Assembly: GCF_010389155.1 (NCBI RefSeq)
Contig: NC_057769.1
Span: forward strand, 21,514,735-21,578,734
Direction of reading: 5' to 3'
DNA length: 64,000 nucleotides
Origin: Erigeron canadensis
Lineage: Eukaryota; Streptophyta; Magnoliopsida; Asterales; Asteraceae
Shown here: piece by piece, positions 32,101 through 43,529 of the stretch
Numbering within the stretch: position 1 is the first letter of the stretch
Layout: each line of letters begins with the position of its first letter
Translations under genes and position numbers: made by a program
The notes under the pieces: model-generated
Told to the model about the DNA's origin: nothing
What the model saw: only the letters and a program-made list of their open reading frames with translations
The model's database searches: none

Positions 32101-32860
32101 ATACGTATGAAACAAAGGGATAGAAATCGCGAGAATGGGATACAAGGACCCTGTTGCCTTTCAACTTAAACACCAGGCTTCTAAACAGGATGTTTGCGAA
32201 ATCCACCCTCAGTCCATTCCACAGGCAGTATGCCATCTCTGCCTAGAAAGAGTTTATCTGGTCCAAACCACTAGAACTCCCACCTAAACTTTCCACCAAA
32301 TGGACCATGAAGTACTTCCAGGATGGTGAAAGCCCTCTCATAGTGATTGATCCTTTGGTCTTTAGTACATCTCCCTCCAAAACTTCTTTATTCCCCATGT
32401 CAAGGAAGACCTGACGGAAGTTAATATTAGGGGAAATCACCACTGGACTCTCATCTTGTCTCCAGTAATTGAGGTTAAGGGCCTCCCTTAATGTCTCAGT
32501 GGTGATGGTACACGGGACTGACCCATCCTTTAAAGTGAAGGAGATGGATGAGCAGTCATCAGAATTGGAAGCCGTGTACCAGAACTCGCACAAGTAGTCA
32601 TGAAACAACTTGTTTGGGTTCAGAGAAAAGGCATCGCTGAGGGGAGAAATCCGAATAAAGGATTGGATTTTCCCAATGAGAGAATCAGCGACCTGATGCC
32701 CTTGGAGAGATGCCATTGGATTGTTTGGATTTAATTTTATCAATTTTGAACTAATGGGGGCACCAACAGCATGAGAGACATTTTCTAATGGAGTATACTC
32801 GACAGTGAGTAGATTCACATCACAAGAACGAGATGAAGAAGATGATGATTTATGAGCCAT
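29116..32860 (-). pseudogene. SireC extra ORF, broken
   Basis: Starts ATG 32860, 130 bp after a TATA box. Shared N-terminal domain: FHDYLCEFWYTA, TTETLREALNLNYW, GGSSSGLDQI, AYCLWNGLRVDFA. TAG at 32243 (CAG in SireD) and a frameshift near 32140 break it. From 32057 an acidic Ser/Pro/Glu linker follows. A small deletion near 31100 shifts into the coiled-coil segment (31110-30136: SNLLTRVEDIQKTL, NELERQVKLLVEKLG). TAG at 30136-30138 occurs at the same place in SireD. Beyond it lie 29911-30114 and the C-terminal module 29116-29859 (EYKKIKEDPRIV, YGHSEHVEML) ending with KRRK. Function unknown; no membrane segment is evident, against a true envelope role. Confidence 0.75.
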
Positions 32861-32989
32861 TTGAGATATTGGATTTAGGGTTTTGGATTTAAAGAAGAAA
32901 GAGAGAAAGGGATCTCAAATTGTGAATGATTGGAAGAATAAATAAAAGGAATTTAGAGTAAAGTAAATGAGAAAAGTATTTAGTGGGGG

Positions 32990-33221
32990 TATATATAGGT
33001 AATAAAATATTACCAAAATATATACGAAAAGATATTTTAATCCCCAAATTTTGAAATAGTTTGTAAAAAGTGATTTTCAGTAATTTTGAGAATTCAAAAA
33101 CATTTAATACCTCCCATCAAGCATTTAATGCTATGACAGCTGGTATTCTCACTCACCCATAAACTTCAACAATTCCCATAAAAAGTGCAATAATTTTCAG
33201 CAAAAACTCTTGACACGTAAG
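32990..33221 (-). promoter_or_regulatory. Putative internal promoter of the SireC extra ORF
   Basis: Minus strand: CTTACGTGTCAAGAGTTTTTG (33221-33201), then TATATATACCCCCAC (TATA at 32997-32990), then ATG at 32860. G-box CACGTG at about 33274 and TGACGT at 33232 lie just upstream. Confidence 0.6.
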
Positions 33222-33570
33222 ACATGTCAGGTGACGTTTGTGAGTGCGATACAAGCACTCGAGTATCATCACGTGTCACAAGTATTTACCAAGTAAAACA
33301 TAAAGTTATGAAATCTGGTTGACCACCAGTTTAAAACAAGACCAAACTAGCATACTGGAGAGTTTTTCCAGATGCCAGTTTGAACTGAGAGATTCACCAG
33401 TTGCATTTTTCAAAATAAAATGAATTTTAATTGGAAAAATATTTTGAGTCTTTTCCCCCTAAAAATATGATCCATTTGATCAATGACTAGTCTTTAAGTA
33501 CATCAAGGCGTTCAATCTCCAACCAATCAAGAATCACCTGGACCATCCTCAACTGGAGGGCCTCTCTAGT
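33222..33570 (-). other. SireC spacer behind pol
   Basis: Non-coding. It holds the central polypurine motif AGGGGGAAAAGACTCA (33460-33445, minus strand) and GAACGCCTTG (33513-33504, minus strand), both as in SireB. Confidence 0.7.
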
Positions 33571-36049
33571 TTAATGAGGATTTAACATACCCAATTCACT
33601 GATGAGATGTTTAAAAGTTTTCTCATCAAGAGGTTTTGTAAAAACATCAGCTAACTGTTTATCAGTGGGGATGAAATGTATTTCAATGTCTCCTTTCATA
33701 ACATGATCACGAATGAAGTGATACCTGAGGTCAATATGCTTTGTCTTTGAGTGCATCACTGGGTTGTGAGATATAGCAATTGCACTGGTGTTGTCACAAA
33801 AAATTGGGGTTCTTGTGTATTTCATACCATAATCAAGTAACTGGTTTTTGCTCTAGAGAATCTGGGCACAGCAAATGGCCGCAGAAATGTATTCTGCCTC
33901 AGCAGTGGACATTGAGACCAAAGTCTGCTTCTTACTGGTCCAACTCACCAGTTTTCCCCCCAGGATGTGACAACCACCAGTTGTAGACTTTCTATCAATC
34001 TTGCAACCTGCATATCTGAATCTGAATAACCCATTAGATCTAACCCTGAGCCTTTGGGATACCAAAGACCAAGGCTAGGGCACCCTTTCAGGTACCTGAA
34101 AATGCGTTTAACAGCATCCAAATGTGATTCTTTTGGATTAGCTTAAAATCTGGCACATAGACATGTTGCAAACATTATATCTGGTCGACTAGCAGTTAAA
34201 TACATCAGTGAACCAACCATTCCACGATATTCCAAATTTAATGGAGCTGAAATAGGTGTGGTTTTCGATGGGATAGAATCATATTTGTATTTTCTTAACA
34301 AATCTCTGACATATTTTTCTTGGTTAATAAAAATACCATCCATGGTTTGTTTAATTTGTAAACCTAAGAAAAATGTTAATTCACCCATTAAACTCATCTC
34401 ATATTCTTGAGACATGATTTTTGAAAACCTTTTACACATTTCATCATCAGTTGACCCAAATATAATGTCATCAACATAAATTTGTACCAGCAAGATATTA
34501 CCTTTTTCTTTCAAGATAAACAAGGTATTATCTATTGCACCTCTTTGAAAACCATTATTGAGAAAATGTTTAGTTAGAGTGTCATACCAGGCTCTTGGGG
34601 CTTGACGAAGACCATACAAAGCTTTATTTAGTCTATATACCCAGTGAGGATGCTTTTCGTTCAAAAAACCTGGAGTCTGCTTAACATACACTTCTTCTTC
34701 CAACTTTCCATTCAGGAACGCACTTTTGACATCCATCTAGAAGACTTTGAATTGCAAATGAGCAGCATAAGCCAAGAAAATTCTAATGGCTTCAAGTCTT
34801 GCAACTGGAGCAAAAGTTTCACCGAAGTCAACACCTTCTGCTTGACAATAACCCTTGGCAACCAATCTTGCTTTGTTCCTGACAACATTGCCATCTTCAT
34901 CCATCTTCTTTCGGTAGACCCACCTCGTTCCAATGGGTTCTTTCTTTAACCCTGGAGGATAAGGAACAAGTTCCCAAACATTGTTCCTTTCGAAATGGTT
35001 AAGTTCTTCTTGCATAGCCTCAACCCAGCTTGGATCTGTCATAGCCTCGTCAATCTTCTTCGGTTCAATCAGTGATAAGAAGGTGACGTTCAAGCATTGT
35101 TCACTTGTGGCTCTTCTAGTCTGAACCCCACTATCTGGATTTCCAATAATTTGCTCAATGGGATGAGCAACTGTCCATTTAGTGTATTGACTAGGTTGAT
35201 TTTGTACAACATCAGTGCAAGACACCTGACGATCTTCAACAGTTGTGGCAACTGGAGAAGGATCACCCCAAACTACTTCAACTTCTTCATCAGTGTCAAC
35301 TGGCGTGTTAACATGATTATCTTCAAATAAAGGCATATTTTGAGGAATTGGAGAAGTCTGAACTGGTTCTGATGTTGTCGTGGCACGAACATCTGATCCA
35401 ATCACCATTTCTGTGGTAAATTGAAACTGATGGAGGGATAAAATGGAGTGTTACTGGAGATTTTCTTTTGTGCAGCTGGTTCCAAGTCTTGATGACTGGA
35501 AACATCTTCTGGTGTAGAAACTGATTGATGAAGTTGATCAGATACACCAAAATCAACTGGGACAACTGGAGATAAATCAAGGCTTGGTCTTTTATTGATT
35601 GCTTCATTTGATTCATCGAATGTGACATGAATTGTCTCATGTACCTTTTGGAGTCTATAATTATAAACTCTATAGGCTTTTCTAATATCTGAATACCCCA
35701 CGAAAACACCCTCATCAGCCTTTGCATCAAACTTTCCTAACTGACTAGAATCATTTAAGATAATAACTGGACAACCAAATACATGAAAGTATCCAATATT
35801 TGGTTTGCGATTCCTGAGGACTTCATAGGCAGTCTTCCTATGTCTCTTGACATATACTGACCGATTTTGGGTATGGCAAGCAGTTGCCACAGCTTCAGCC
35901 CAAAAACATGTGGGAAGACCTGAATCAGATAACATACTTCTGGCAGCTTCAATTAATGTGCGATTCTTTCTTTCAACCACACCATTTTGTTCTGGGGAAC
36001 GAGCTGATGAGAAGTTTTGAGAAATGCCAATGTCAGTGCAAAATGATTC
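33571..36049 (-). pseudogene. pol: SireC pol, C-terminal part (IN end, RT, RH)
   Basis: This is the part of pol downstream of the SireD insertion. It opens in the integrase core (SPEQNGVVERKNRTL at about 36000), passes the integrase C-terminus, then RT with [10 protein letters not shown] near 34470 and RNase H with STAEAEY near 33890, ending at 33571. Lesions, judged against SireD: TAG at 34737 (CAG), TAA at 34143 (CAA), a 36-bp in-frame deletion near 34230, a 1-bp deletion near 34012 and TAG near 33853 (TGG). Several of these are C-to-T type changes in the sense strand or its complement. Confidence 0.9.
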
Positions 36050-36054
36050 CAGTT

Positions 36055-37022
36055 TGTAAGTCCCAACTATTACTAGATGGGTGCTGAAGACACCTCTATG
36101 TCGATGGTGAGTGAACTTTGCAACACAATCAATTAATCTGGATATGACCAGTTTAGATTGATCGTGTACCAGGTTAACTGGAGTTAATGTATTAAGGTGA
36201 CAGAATTAATACAATGCAATAATATAAATGACAAGTATATAAACTGGTGAGACAATATGTAATTTTTAAGTGTATTTTATTTATTGATTGATTAAATAAA
36301 ATACAAGGTTGTTGCGGAACCAAGATAATACATGAATGTAAATATCCTAACAACCCATGAATTACAATTGATCTAAACTTGGAAATTCTCCTAAACAATC
36401 GAAACACTTAGAGTTGTGAAATGTTCCTTTTTGCGATTGAGAGAATATTGCACAAGTTCACCAATATTGCAGAATATATGTATTTGCAAAGTTGTTGAAA
36501 ATGCTTGTGCAAGGACCTCTATTTATAGTCGAAGATTGAGCATGGGAATCTCAACTTCGACGTACAAATATGGTTGACAGCACACAAAAGTATTGTTTAA
36601 ATAATCCTTTGTGTGTGCTAAATAAAGTAAGATAAAAGGTTACTTTATTCAACCTCTCTACATCCTTGCACCTTTATCCAAAGACAATATCATTGCTCGG
36701 TTAAAAGGATGTAGAGTAAAAAGGTCCTCCTCGTAATCAGTGTAAAGCTTTGTAAGAGCATTTACACTGGAGGGTTCTCCAGTTGATTGATCTGGTAGAT
36801 TGTCAACTGGACTTCGCTGCCATTGCCAATCTCTGTCTTCCATTTGTTGTCTTTGATTTCAACTGGAATTTCTTCAGATTCTAGTCTTCTGATCTCAACT
36901 GGAGGAAGTCATCAGTTGCTAAACCTGTACAATGCAACTGGACTTCTTAATATTTCGGACAATTCTGCATGCTCTCCAGATGTCGCTGGAGAGCTCCAGT
37001 TTAGCTTAAACTGGACCTAACA
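36055..37022 (-). repeat. SireD 3' LTR (968 bp)
   Basis: Minus-strand start TGTTAGGTCCAG, end GGGACTTACA. TATA at 36519-36527. Two perfect hairpins at its start: CTCTCCAG/CTGGAGAG (36972-36993) and TCCAGTTTA/TAAACTGGA (36995-37015). The polypurine tract follows at 37023-37032. Confidence 0.94.
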
Positions 37023-37295
37023 AATTCCCCCTAATTGTCCTGAAATATTGTCAGGTATTTTCAAGCTTGTTTCTATACAAGTTTAAGTTTGAAATACCTG
37101 AGTTTGATAAAACCTATTAAGTTTCCAAGACATTTTATAGATCATCAAATGTCTTGGATTTAGTTTTAATTGTTTGTAGATCTTATCATATATCTTACTT
37201 GTGAGTTACAATCTGGCAACTTGTATATACACAACATTTACAAATAAGTTACAAGAAAGTAAACAAAATTACAAGCAGATAGTTAGAAGGAAAAC

Positions 37296-38312
37296 TTAAA
37301 CAGATGGCCCTTCGCCAGTTTTCCTTCTTTTTGTAACTGATGAAATTGGCTGTGTGTCCTCAAGATCAAGGCCTAATCTTTCTTCAATGTTTTCCTTGAA
37401 CTTGATAAGATTTTGCAATACATATTCCCAGCCCTTTTCAACCTTGTTCTTCCTCTGCCTACCTTCCAACAACCTCAACATCTCTACATGTTCAGAATGA
37501 CCATACTGATGGACATCCGGGTTCTCAGTTGTTCTTTTAGGTCCACCAAAATATTGTACCTCAACAACAAAATGCTTAGCACCAGGCTTGATCGAAACCT
37601 TAACATCAGTAATCTTGCCTCTATTGTGCCTTCGATGTTGTACATCTGACAAATATGTTCGAGCTTCAGATTCATTTGTCAGTTTAATTTTGCTCGTGCT
37701 CAGCTTTTGTGTAGCAGCTCGAATATCATTAGTTGTGGGTTCAGATGGTTCTACCCAAGTCCTCAGATTTGCATCCCTTGGCAAAGCCTTTTGTTTTCTT
37801 CCTTTGGACTTGGGTGGATTCAACACTTTGGTGACTGCCTTCTTTACCTGCTCAGTCCTCTTGAGAATCCCTTCAGACCTAATCTCTCTGGCCTTCTCCA
37901 CCGACACATTCAAACACTTTGCATCCAGTTCAGCCTCATCATCCTGGTAGTGTTTGTCCAGTTCAACTTCAAGCATCTCCTTCAGTGCATTGACTATTCT
38001 TGGATCTTCTTTGATCTTCTTGTATTCAACAAGTGTCAAACTAAGGAGTTGAGCATCAGTGATATCAACAAGATAGGTTGGAAGATTTCTTCTTGATTCG
38101 AATTGATTTACCTTCATCTGTTTCTTCCTTTCCTTGACCAGGTATCCCACTCTTGCTAACTTCTGACTCTCGCTTTCAGTAACTGGAGGCAACAAATCAA
38201 CATTGCCAGTTTCCAACATTGGTGCATCGGTGGCCGGTTCCATAGATTCATCAGCAATGGCCTTTCCCTTATCAACACTCCCCTTCACCACATCATCAAA
38301 CACCTCAATCTC
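37296..38312 (-). CDS. SireD extra ORF, part 3 (C-terminal module)
   Basis: Open frame of about 338 codons behind the TAG at 38313-38315, in the same frame as part 2. No ATG lies near its start (it reads EIEVFDDVV), so it would need readthrough of the TAG or an internal ATG. Contents: a charged region (ARVGYLVKERKKQ), the EYKKIKEDPRIV helix, a basic PPKSKGRKQK patch, then VSIKPGAKHFVVEVQYF and YGHSEHVEML, ending in a KRRK tail that may be a nuclear signal. The SireB counterpart (17200 region) keeps FGWSELREI. The role is unknown. Confidence 0.65.
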   Translation of the reverse strand, partial: EIEVFDDVVKGSVDKGKAIADESMEPATDAPMLETGNVDLLPPVTESESQKLARVGYLVKERKKQMKVNQFESRRNLPTYLVDITDAQLLSLTLVEYKKIKEDPRIVNALKEMLEVELDKHYQDDEAELDAKCLNVSVEKAREIRSEGILKRTEQVKKAVTKVLNPPKSKGRKQKALPRDANLRTWVEPSEPTTNDIRAATQKLSTSKIKLTNESEARTYLSDVQHRRHNRGKITDVKVSIKPGAKHFVVEVQYFGGPKRTTENPDVHQYGHSEHVEMLRLLEGRQRKNKVEKGWEYVLQNLIKFKENIEERLGLDLEDTQPISSVTKRRKTGEGPSV

Positions 38313-39313
38313 CTACTCACCGGCCTCAATACTGGTAGCCACCACTAACTCCTTCCCTTTTCCTGAAGTCTCCACAAGAGTGCGAGGGGCATGTACAGAC
38401 CTTTCCCCCTTGGCAGCATCTAGTCCTTGCCTGATGGCTTCAAAATCTGCATGACTAGAGGGCAAGTGATCTAGAGGCTGCCATGATTGCATTGTCTTGC
38501 ACTCTTTGAAGACTCCGCAAATCATGCGAACTGTCCTCCACAGATGATTGATCTCCTGAGACTGAGTCATAACATTTCCACTTGTCTGCTCTTGACTCTT
38601 TAAAATCTGTTTGAGTATTGAGAGATCATCTGGAGAGAGCCCAGTTGCAGGGACTTCCTTAACACCTTTAGAAACAACCTCCCTTCCTTTGCCAACTTCA
38701 GTGGTCAGATCAGATATAGCATTTGAATGTTCAGACACTTTGCTGGCCAGTGTATCCAGACTGCACCTCAACCGATCAATCTCAGATGTAATTGGAGTGA
38801 GATCGACCTGGGGCGCTGCAATCTTGGTGATCTCAGACATCACCTTTTCATTTAAACTTCTCTCACTGGTAGCCAAAGTTTCTTCAATCTTGAGACCCAC
38901 TGAAGAGGCCAACTGACTCCCAAGCTCTGTCACATCTAGGCCAGGTTTGTTACATAAATCTTGCACCTGCCTTTCCAGATTCTTAATATCAACCTCTGAT
39001 GATCTGACAGTACTGTTCAGCAGGTTGGATATTGAAGATGTGACTCCAGATTGAGTCAGTGTGAATGCCTCCCTTAAAGATGTTGCCAGTTGGTTGGAGG
39101 ATTCCACTAACTCATTGAGCTTGCCAAACACCAAGTCCTCATTGGCAGAGAACTTGTTAATCCCCAGGTCAACTACTTTAATATTTTGCAAATGGTCCAG
39201 TGTCTTTTGAATCTCTTCCACCCTCGTGAGAAGGTTCGAGAGATCGGCTTGAAAAGACACAAATTGGCTTTCCAGTGACTGAGGGGAAGGTGTCACTGGA
39301 CCAGCCGAAAAAG
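38313..39313 (-). CDS. SireD extra ORF, part 2 (coiled-coil region)
   Basis: About 330 codons ending in TAG 38313-38315. The frame extends upstream past 39296 without an ATG. A 1-bp deletion near 39420 relative to SireC explains the break from part 1, so parts 1 and 2 were one ORF. Heptad-like helices cover most of it (SNLLTRVEEIQKTLDHL, NLERQVQDLCNKPGLDV, LRCSLDTLASKVSEHSNAI). A conserved INHLWRTVRMICGVFKECK stretch comes before an Ala/Glu-rich end. It probably oligomerises. Confidence 0.65.
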
Positions 39314-40993
39314 CTATAGGTGCAACTGGACGAGGTATGACAATATTTGGTTCTCCGGTTGCAGTAGCATCAGTTGATAGAAGAGGAGGGGTTGTAGAAA
39401 TGAAGGGAAGAGATTCAATTGTCGTTCATGCTGAGAATGCTCAGGTGTGAACAACGGCGACGGTGGTGTTACGATGTGTCTATTTCTAGGCACACCCATA
39501 GAAGAAAGTAGTTGGCGAGAGGCGAATATAGGAGGTATATCTAAGCTTTGTACATTTGTTGGGAAAACTGAAACATGTGGTTCTTGGGGTTGACCAAGGA
39601 GAGAAGGGAGCTGATCAAGTACAGTTGCATCAGCCATCTCCTGGTCAGATTCCGTCTCAGAAGAGTCCGAAGACTCAAGCTGAAACTCACCCTCATTTAT
39701 GCCAAGATCCATAAATGTTGGGGGTGGCTGAACAAGTTGTTCAGACTCCTGATGACCAGTTTGAGTTGCCTCAATGGTATCATCAGTTCTGGGATCTGTT
39801 GCCGAAGCATCTTCTCCCTGGACAGAGGTGACTGGTGCCTCAACTACAACTGCTCTATCCTCAGTTGCAGTATCATCGGCAGCGGCTTCAGAGACCATAG
39901 TCACAGATTGTGACTGGTCAGGTGCAGCAAGTCCAGATCTGGATCTCCTTCTGCTTTTGGAAGATCTCCTTGCTTTAGGAATGGCGTGGACTCCCGCTTC
40001 TGCCACAGTTACCGCACCAGCAGACGAACCGGTAGGTCCCTCATTATTTTGAGGCCCGCCCAGTTGCCTTTCTGACTCACCAGATGGTGGTGCATCAGTT
40101 CTAGAGAATGCAAAGATCATTCTCGGGGAAATCTGGACTTCATCAGAAGTGGACACCAGGTTGTCCAGATTCCTTAACAGTTCTGGCACAGAGAACAAGG
40201 ATTGTGTATTGTTGTACTCTTCTCTGCCCAAAACTTGAATGAAACAAAGGGACAAGAATCTTGAAAAAGGGATACAAGGACCCCTGTTGCCCTTCAGCTT
40301 AAACACCAGACTCCTGAACAAGATACCAGCAAAATCCACCCTCAGTCCATTCCAGAGGCAGTAAGCCATCTCTGCCTGGAAGGAGTTTATCTGGTCCAAT
40401 CCACAAGAACTCCCTCCCAAACTTTCCACCAAGTGGACCATAAAGAACTTCCAGGATGGTGAAAGCCCTCTCATTGTAATGGACCCCTTGGTCTTCAAAA
40501 CATCCCCCTCCACCATCTCCTTATTTCCCATGTCAAGGAAGACCTGGCAGAAATTTATATTGGAGGAGATCACCACTGGATTTCCATTTTGTCTCCAGTA
40601 GTTGAGGTTAAGGGCTTCCCTCAACGTTTCAGTGGTGATGGTACACGGGACTGACCCATCCTTTAAAGAAAAGGAGATGGATGAGCAGTCCTCAGAAAGA
40701 GAAGCAGTGTACCAGAACTCGCACAAGTAGTCGTGAAACAACTTGTTTGGGTTCAAAGAGAAGGCACCGCTGAGGGGAGAAATCCGGAGAAAGGATTGGA
40801 TTCTCCCTATAAGAGAGTCAGCGACCTGGTGCCCTTGAAGAGATGCCATTGGATTATTTAGATTTAATTTTATTAGTTTTGAACTAATGGGAGCACCAGT
40901 GGCACGAATAACATTTTGTGATGGATTGTACTCAGCAGTGAGTAGATTCACATCACGAGAACGAGATGAAGAAGAAGATGATTTAGGAGCCAT
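39314..40993 (-). CDS. SireD extra ORF, part 1 (N-terminal domain and linker)
   Basis: 559 codons from ATG 40993, the best preserved copy. Residues about 20-260 are the shared domain: FHDYLCEFWYTA, CTITTETLREALNLNYW, SWKFFMVHLVESLGGSS, AYCLWNGLRVDFAGILF. Then comes a long linker rich in Ser, Glu, Thr and Pro (LESSDSSETESDQ). The last roughly 35 residues are out of frame after a 1-bp deletion near 39420. N-terminus: MAPKSSSSSSRSRD, with no signal peptide. The TATA box is 130 bp upstream. I cannot assign a function; accessory Sirevirus proteins at this place have been called env-like. Confidence 0.7.
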   Translation of the reverse strand: MAPKSSSSSSRSRDVNLLTAEYNPSQNVIRATGAPISSKLIKLNLNNPMASLQGHQVADSLIGRIQSFLRISPLSGAFSLNPNKLFHDYLCEFWYTASLSEDCSSISFSLKDGSVPCTITTETLREALNLNYWRQNGNPVVISSNINFCQVFLDMGNKEMVEGDVLKTKGSITMRGLSPSWKFFMVHLVESLGGSSCGLDQINSFQAEMAYCLWNGLRVDFAGILFRSLVFKLKGNRGPCIPFSRFLSLCFIQVLGREEYNNTQSLFSVPELLRNLDNLVSTSDEVQISPRMIFAFSRTDAPPSGESERQLGGPQNNEGPTGSSAGAVTVAEAGVHAIPKARRSSKSRRRSRSGLAAPDQSQSVTMVSEAAADDTATEDRAVVVEAPVTSVQGEDASATDPRTDDTIEATQTGHQESEQLVQPPPTFMDLGINEGEFQLESSDSSETESDQEMADATVLDQLPSLLGQPQEPHVSVFPTNVQSLDIPPIFASRQLLSSMGVPRNRHIVTPPSPLFTPEHSQHERQLNLFPSFLQPLLFYQLMLLQPENQILSYLVQLHL

Positions 40994-41122
40994 TTGTGAA
41001 ATATGATTTAGGGTTTTGGACTTAAAGAAGAAAGAGAGAAAGGGATCTCAAATTGTGAATGATTGGAAGAGTAAATGAAAGGAATTTTGAGTGAAGTAAA
41101 TGAGACGGATATTTTGTGGGGG

Positions 41123-41354
41123 TATATATAGGCAGTAAAATATTGCCAAGATATATACGAAAAGATATTTTAGTCCCCAAAAGTTTGAAATAATTTGTAA
41201 AAAGTGATTTTCCGAAATTTTCAGAGTTCAAAAATATTTAATACCTCCCATCAAGCATTTAATGCTACGACGGCTGGTATTCCCACTCACCCAATAACTT
41301 CATCAATACCCATAAAAAGTGCAGTACATTTCACCAAAAAGTCTTGACACGTAA
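41123..41354 (-). promoter_or_regulatory. Putative internal promoter of the SireD extra ORF
   Basis: Minus strand: CTTACGTGTCAAGACTTTTT (about 41354-41336), then TATATATACCCCCAC (TATA 41130-41123), then ATG at 40993. Same arrangement as in SireB and SireC. Confidence 0.62.
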
Positions 41355-41705
41355 GACATGTCAGGTGACGTTTGTGAGTGCGAGGTTAGCACTCGAGTAA
41401 CATCACGTGTCACAAGTATCCACCAAGTAAAACATAACGTTATGAAATCTGGCTGACCACCATTTTGAGACAAGACCAAACTAGCAAACTGGAGAGATTT
41501 TTCAGATGCCAGTTTCAACTGATGACTTTCAGTTGCATTTTTCAATAAAAACAATTTTTTTTATTTTGAAAAATATTTTGAGTCTTTTTCCCCCTAAAAA
41601 TGTGATCCATTTGATCAATGACTAGTCTTTGAGTACATCAAGGCGTTCAATCTCCAACCAATCAAGGATCACCTGGACCATCCTCAACTGAAGGGCCTCT
41701 CCAGT
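41355..41705 (-). other. SireD spacer behind pol
   Basis: Non-coding. Central polypurine motif AGGGGGAAAAAGACTCA near 41595-41580 and GAACGCCTTG at 41648-41639 (minus strand). Confidence 0.7.
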
Positions 41706-43529
41706 TTAATGAGGATTTAACATACCCAGTTCACTGATGAGATGTTTAAAAGTTTTCTCATCAAGAGGTTTTGTAAAATCATCAGCTAACTGTTTATCAG
41801 TGGGGATGAAATGTATTTCAATGTCTCCTTTCATAACATGATCACGAATGAAGTGATACCTGATATCAATATGCTTTGTCTTTGAGTACATCACTAGGTT
41901 GTGAGATATAGCAATTGCACTGGTGTTGTCACAAAAGATTGGGGTTCTTGTGAATTTCATACCATAATCAAGCAAGTGGTTTTTGATCCAGAGAAACTGG
42001 GCACAGCAACTGGCCGCAGAAATGTATTCTGCCTCAGCAGTAGACATTGAGACCGAAGTCTGCTTCTTACTGGTCCAACTCACCAGTTTTCCCCCTAGGA
42101 AGTGACATCCACCAGTTGTGGATTTTCTATCAATCTTACAACCTGCATGATCTGAATCTGAATAACCCATTAGATTTAACCCTGAGCCTTTGGGATACCA
42201 AAGACCAAGGCTAGGGCACCCTTTCAGGTACCTGAAAATGCGTTTAACAGCATGCAAGTGTGATTCTTTTGGATTTGCTTGAAATCTGGCACATAAACAT
42301 GTTGCAAACATTATATCTGGTCGACTGGCAGTTAAATACATCAGTGAACCAACCATTCCACGATATTCTTTTTGGTCCACTGGTTTGCCATTTGGGTCAG
42401 AGTCCAAATTTAATGGAGCTGAAATAGGTGTGGTTTTTGATGGGACAGAATCATATTTGTATTTTCTTAACAAATCTCTGACATATTTTTCTTGGTTAAT
42501 AAAAATACCATCCATGGTTTGTTTGATTTGTAAACCCAAGAAAAATGTTAATTCACCCATTAAACTCATCTCATATTCTTGAGACATAATTTTCGAAAAC
42601 CTTTTACACATTCCATCATCAGTTGACCCGAATATAATATCATCAACATAAATTTGTACCAACAAGATATTACCTTTTTCTTTCAAGATGAACAAGGTAT
42701 TATCTATTGCACCTCTTTGAAAACCATTTTTGAGAAGATGTTTAGTTAGAGTATCATACCAGGCTCTTGGGGCTTGTCGAAGACCATACAAAGCTTTGTT
42801 CAGTCTATATACCCAATGTGGATGCTTTTCATTTATGAAGCCTGGAGTCTGCGTAACATACACTTCTTCTTCCAATGTGCCATTCAGGAGCGCACTTTTT
42901 ACATCCATCTGGAAGACCTTGAATTGCAAGTGAGCAGCATAAGCCAAGAAAATTCTGATGGCTTCAAGTCTTGCAACTGGAGCAAAAGTTTCATCGAAAT
43001 CAACACCTTCTGCTTGACAATAACCCTTGGCAACCAATCTTGCTTTGTTCCTTATAACGTTGCCATCTTCATCCATCTTATTCCGGTAGACCCACCTCGT
43101 TCCAATGGGTTCTCTCTTTAACCTTGGAGGACAAGGAACAAGCTCCCAAACATTGTTCCTTTCGAACTGGTTGAGTTCTTCTTGCATAGCTTCAACCCAG
43201 CTTGGATCTGTCATAGCCTCGTCAATCTTCTTCGGTTCAATCAGTGATAAGAAGGTGACGTTCAAGCATTGATCACTTGTGGCTCTTCTAGTATGAACCC
43301 CACTATCTGGATTGCCAATAATCTGCTCTATGGGATGAGCAGCAGTCCATTTAGTGTATTGACTAGGTTGATATATTACAACATCAGTGCAAGACACCTG
43401 ACGATCTCCAACAGATGCAGCAACTGGAGGAGGATCAGTCCAAGCTACTTCAACTTCATCATCAGTGTCAACTGAAGAGTTAACATGATTTTCTTCAAAC
43501 ACAGGTATATCTTGAAGAACTGGAGAAGC
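41706..43529 (-). CDS. pol: SireD pol, RT and RNase H (open)
   Basis: An uninterrupted frame of over 600 codons, in frame with the integrase end and separated from it by a TAA at 43530-43532. RT motifs: [40 protein letters not shown] and the catalytic [10 protein letters not shown] (about 42640). Tether: [18 protein letters not shown]. RNase [34 protein letters not shown]. All key acidic residues that I can identify are present. It makes the DNA copy and degrades the RNA template. It is the only domain pair in this window that looks capable of activity, but it has no functional partner domains in cis. Confidence 0.88.
   Translation of the reverse strand, partial: ASPVLQDIPVFEENHVNSSVDTDDEVEVAWTDPPPVAASVGDRQVSCTDVVIYQPSQYTKWTAAHPIEQIIGNPDSGVHTRRATSDQCLNVTFLSLIEPKKIDEAMTDPSWVEAMQEELNQFERNNVWELVPCPPRLKREPIGTRWVYRNKMDEDGNVIRNKARLVAKGYCQAEGVDFDETFAPVARLEAIRIFLAYAAHLQFKVFQMDVKSALLNGTLEEEVYVTQTPGFINEKHPHWVYRLNKALYGLRQAPRAWYDTLTKHLLKNGFQRGAIDNTLFILKEKGNILLVQIYVDDIIFGSTDDGMCKRFSKIMSQEYEMSLMGELTFFLGLQIKQTMDGIFINQEKYVRDLLRKYKYDSVPSKTTPISAPLNLDSDPNGKPVDQKEYRGMVGSLMYLTASRPDIMFATCLCARFQANPKESHLHAVKRIFRYLKGCPSLGLWYPKGSGLNLMGYSDSDHAGCKIDRKSTTGGCHFLGGKLVSWTSKKQTSVSMSTAEAEYISAASCCAQFLWIKNHLLDYGMKFTRTPIFCDNTSAIAISHNLVMYSKTKHIDIRYHFIRDHVMKGDIEIHFIPTDKQLADDFTKPLDEKTFKHLISELGMLNPH

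Noticed and set aside
29116..32860. Reading the SireC extra ORF as several independent host genes
   Set aside because: The pieces align in order with SireD and SireB and lie between pol and the 3' LTR of one element.
36192..36407. 71-codon frame also present identically at 47666-47881
   Set aside because: The identity only reflects the two LTRs of SireD; it is LTR sequence, not a gene.
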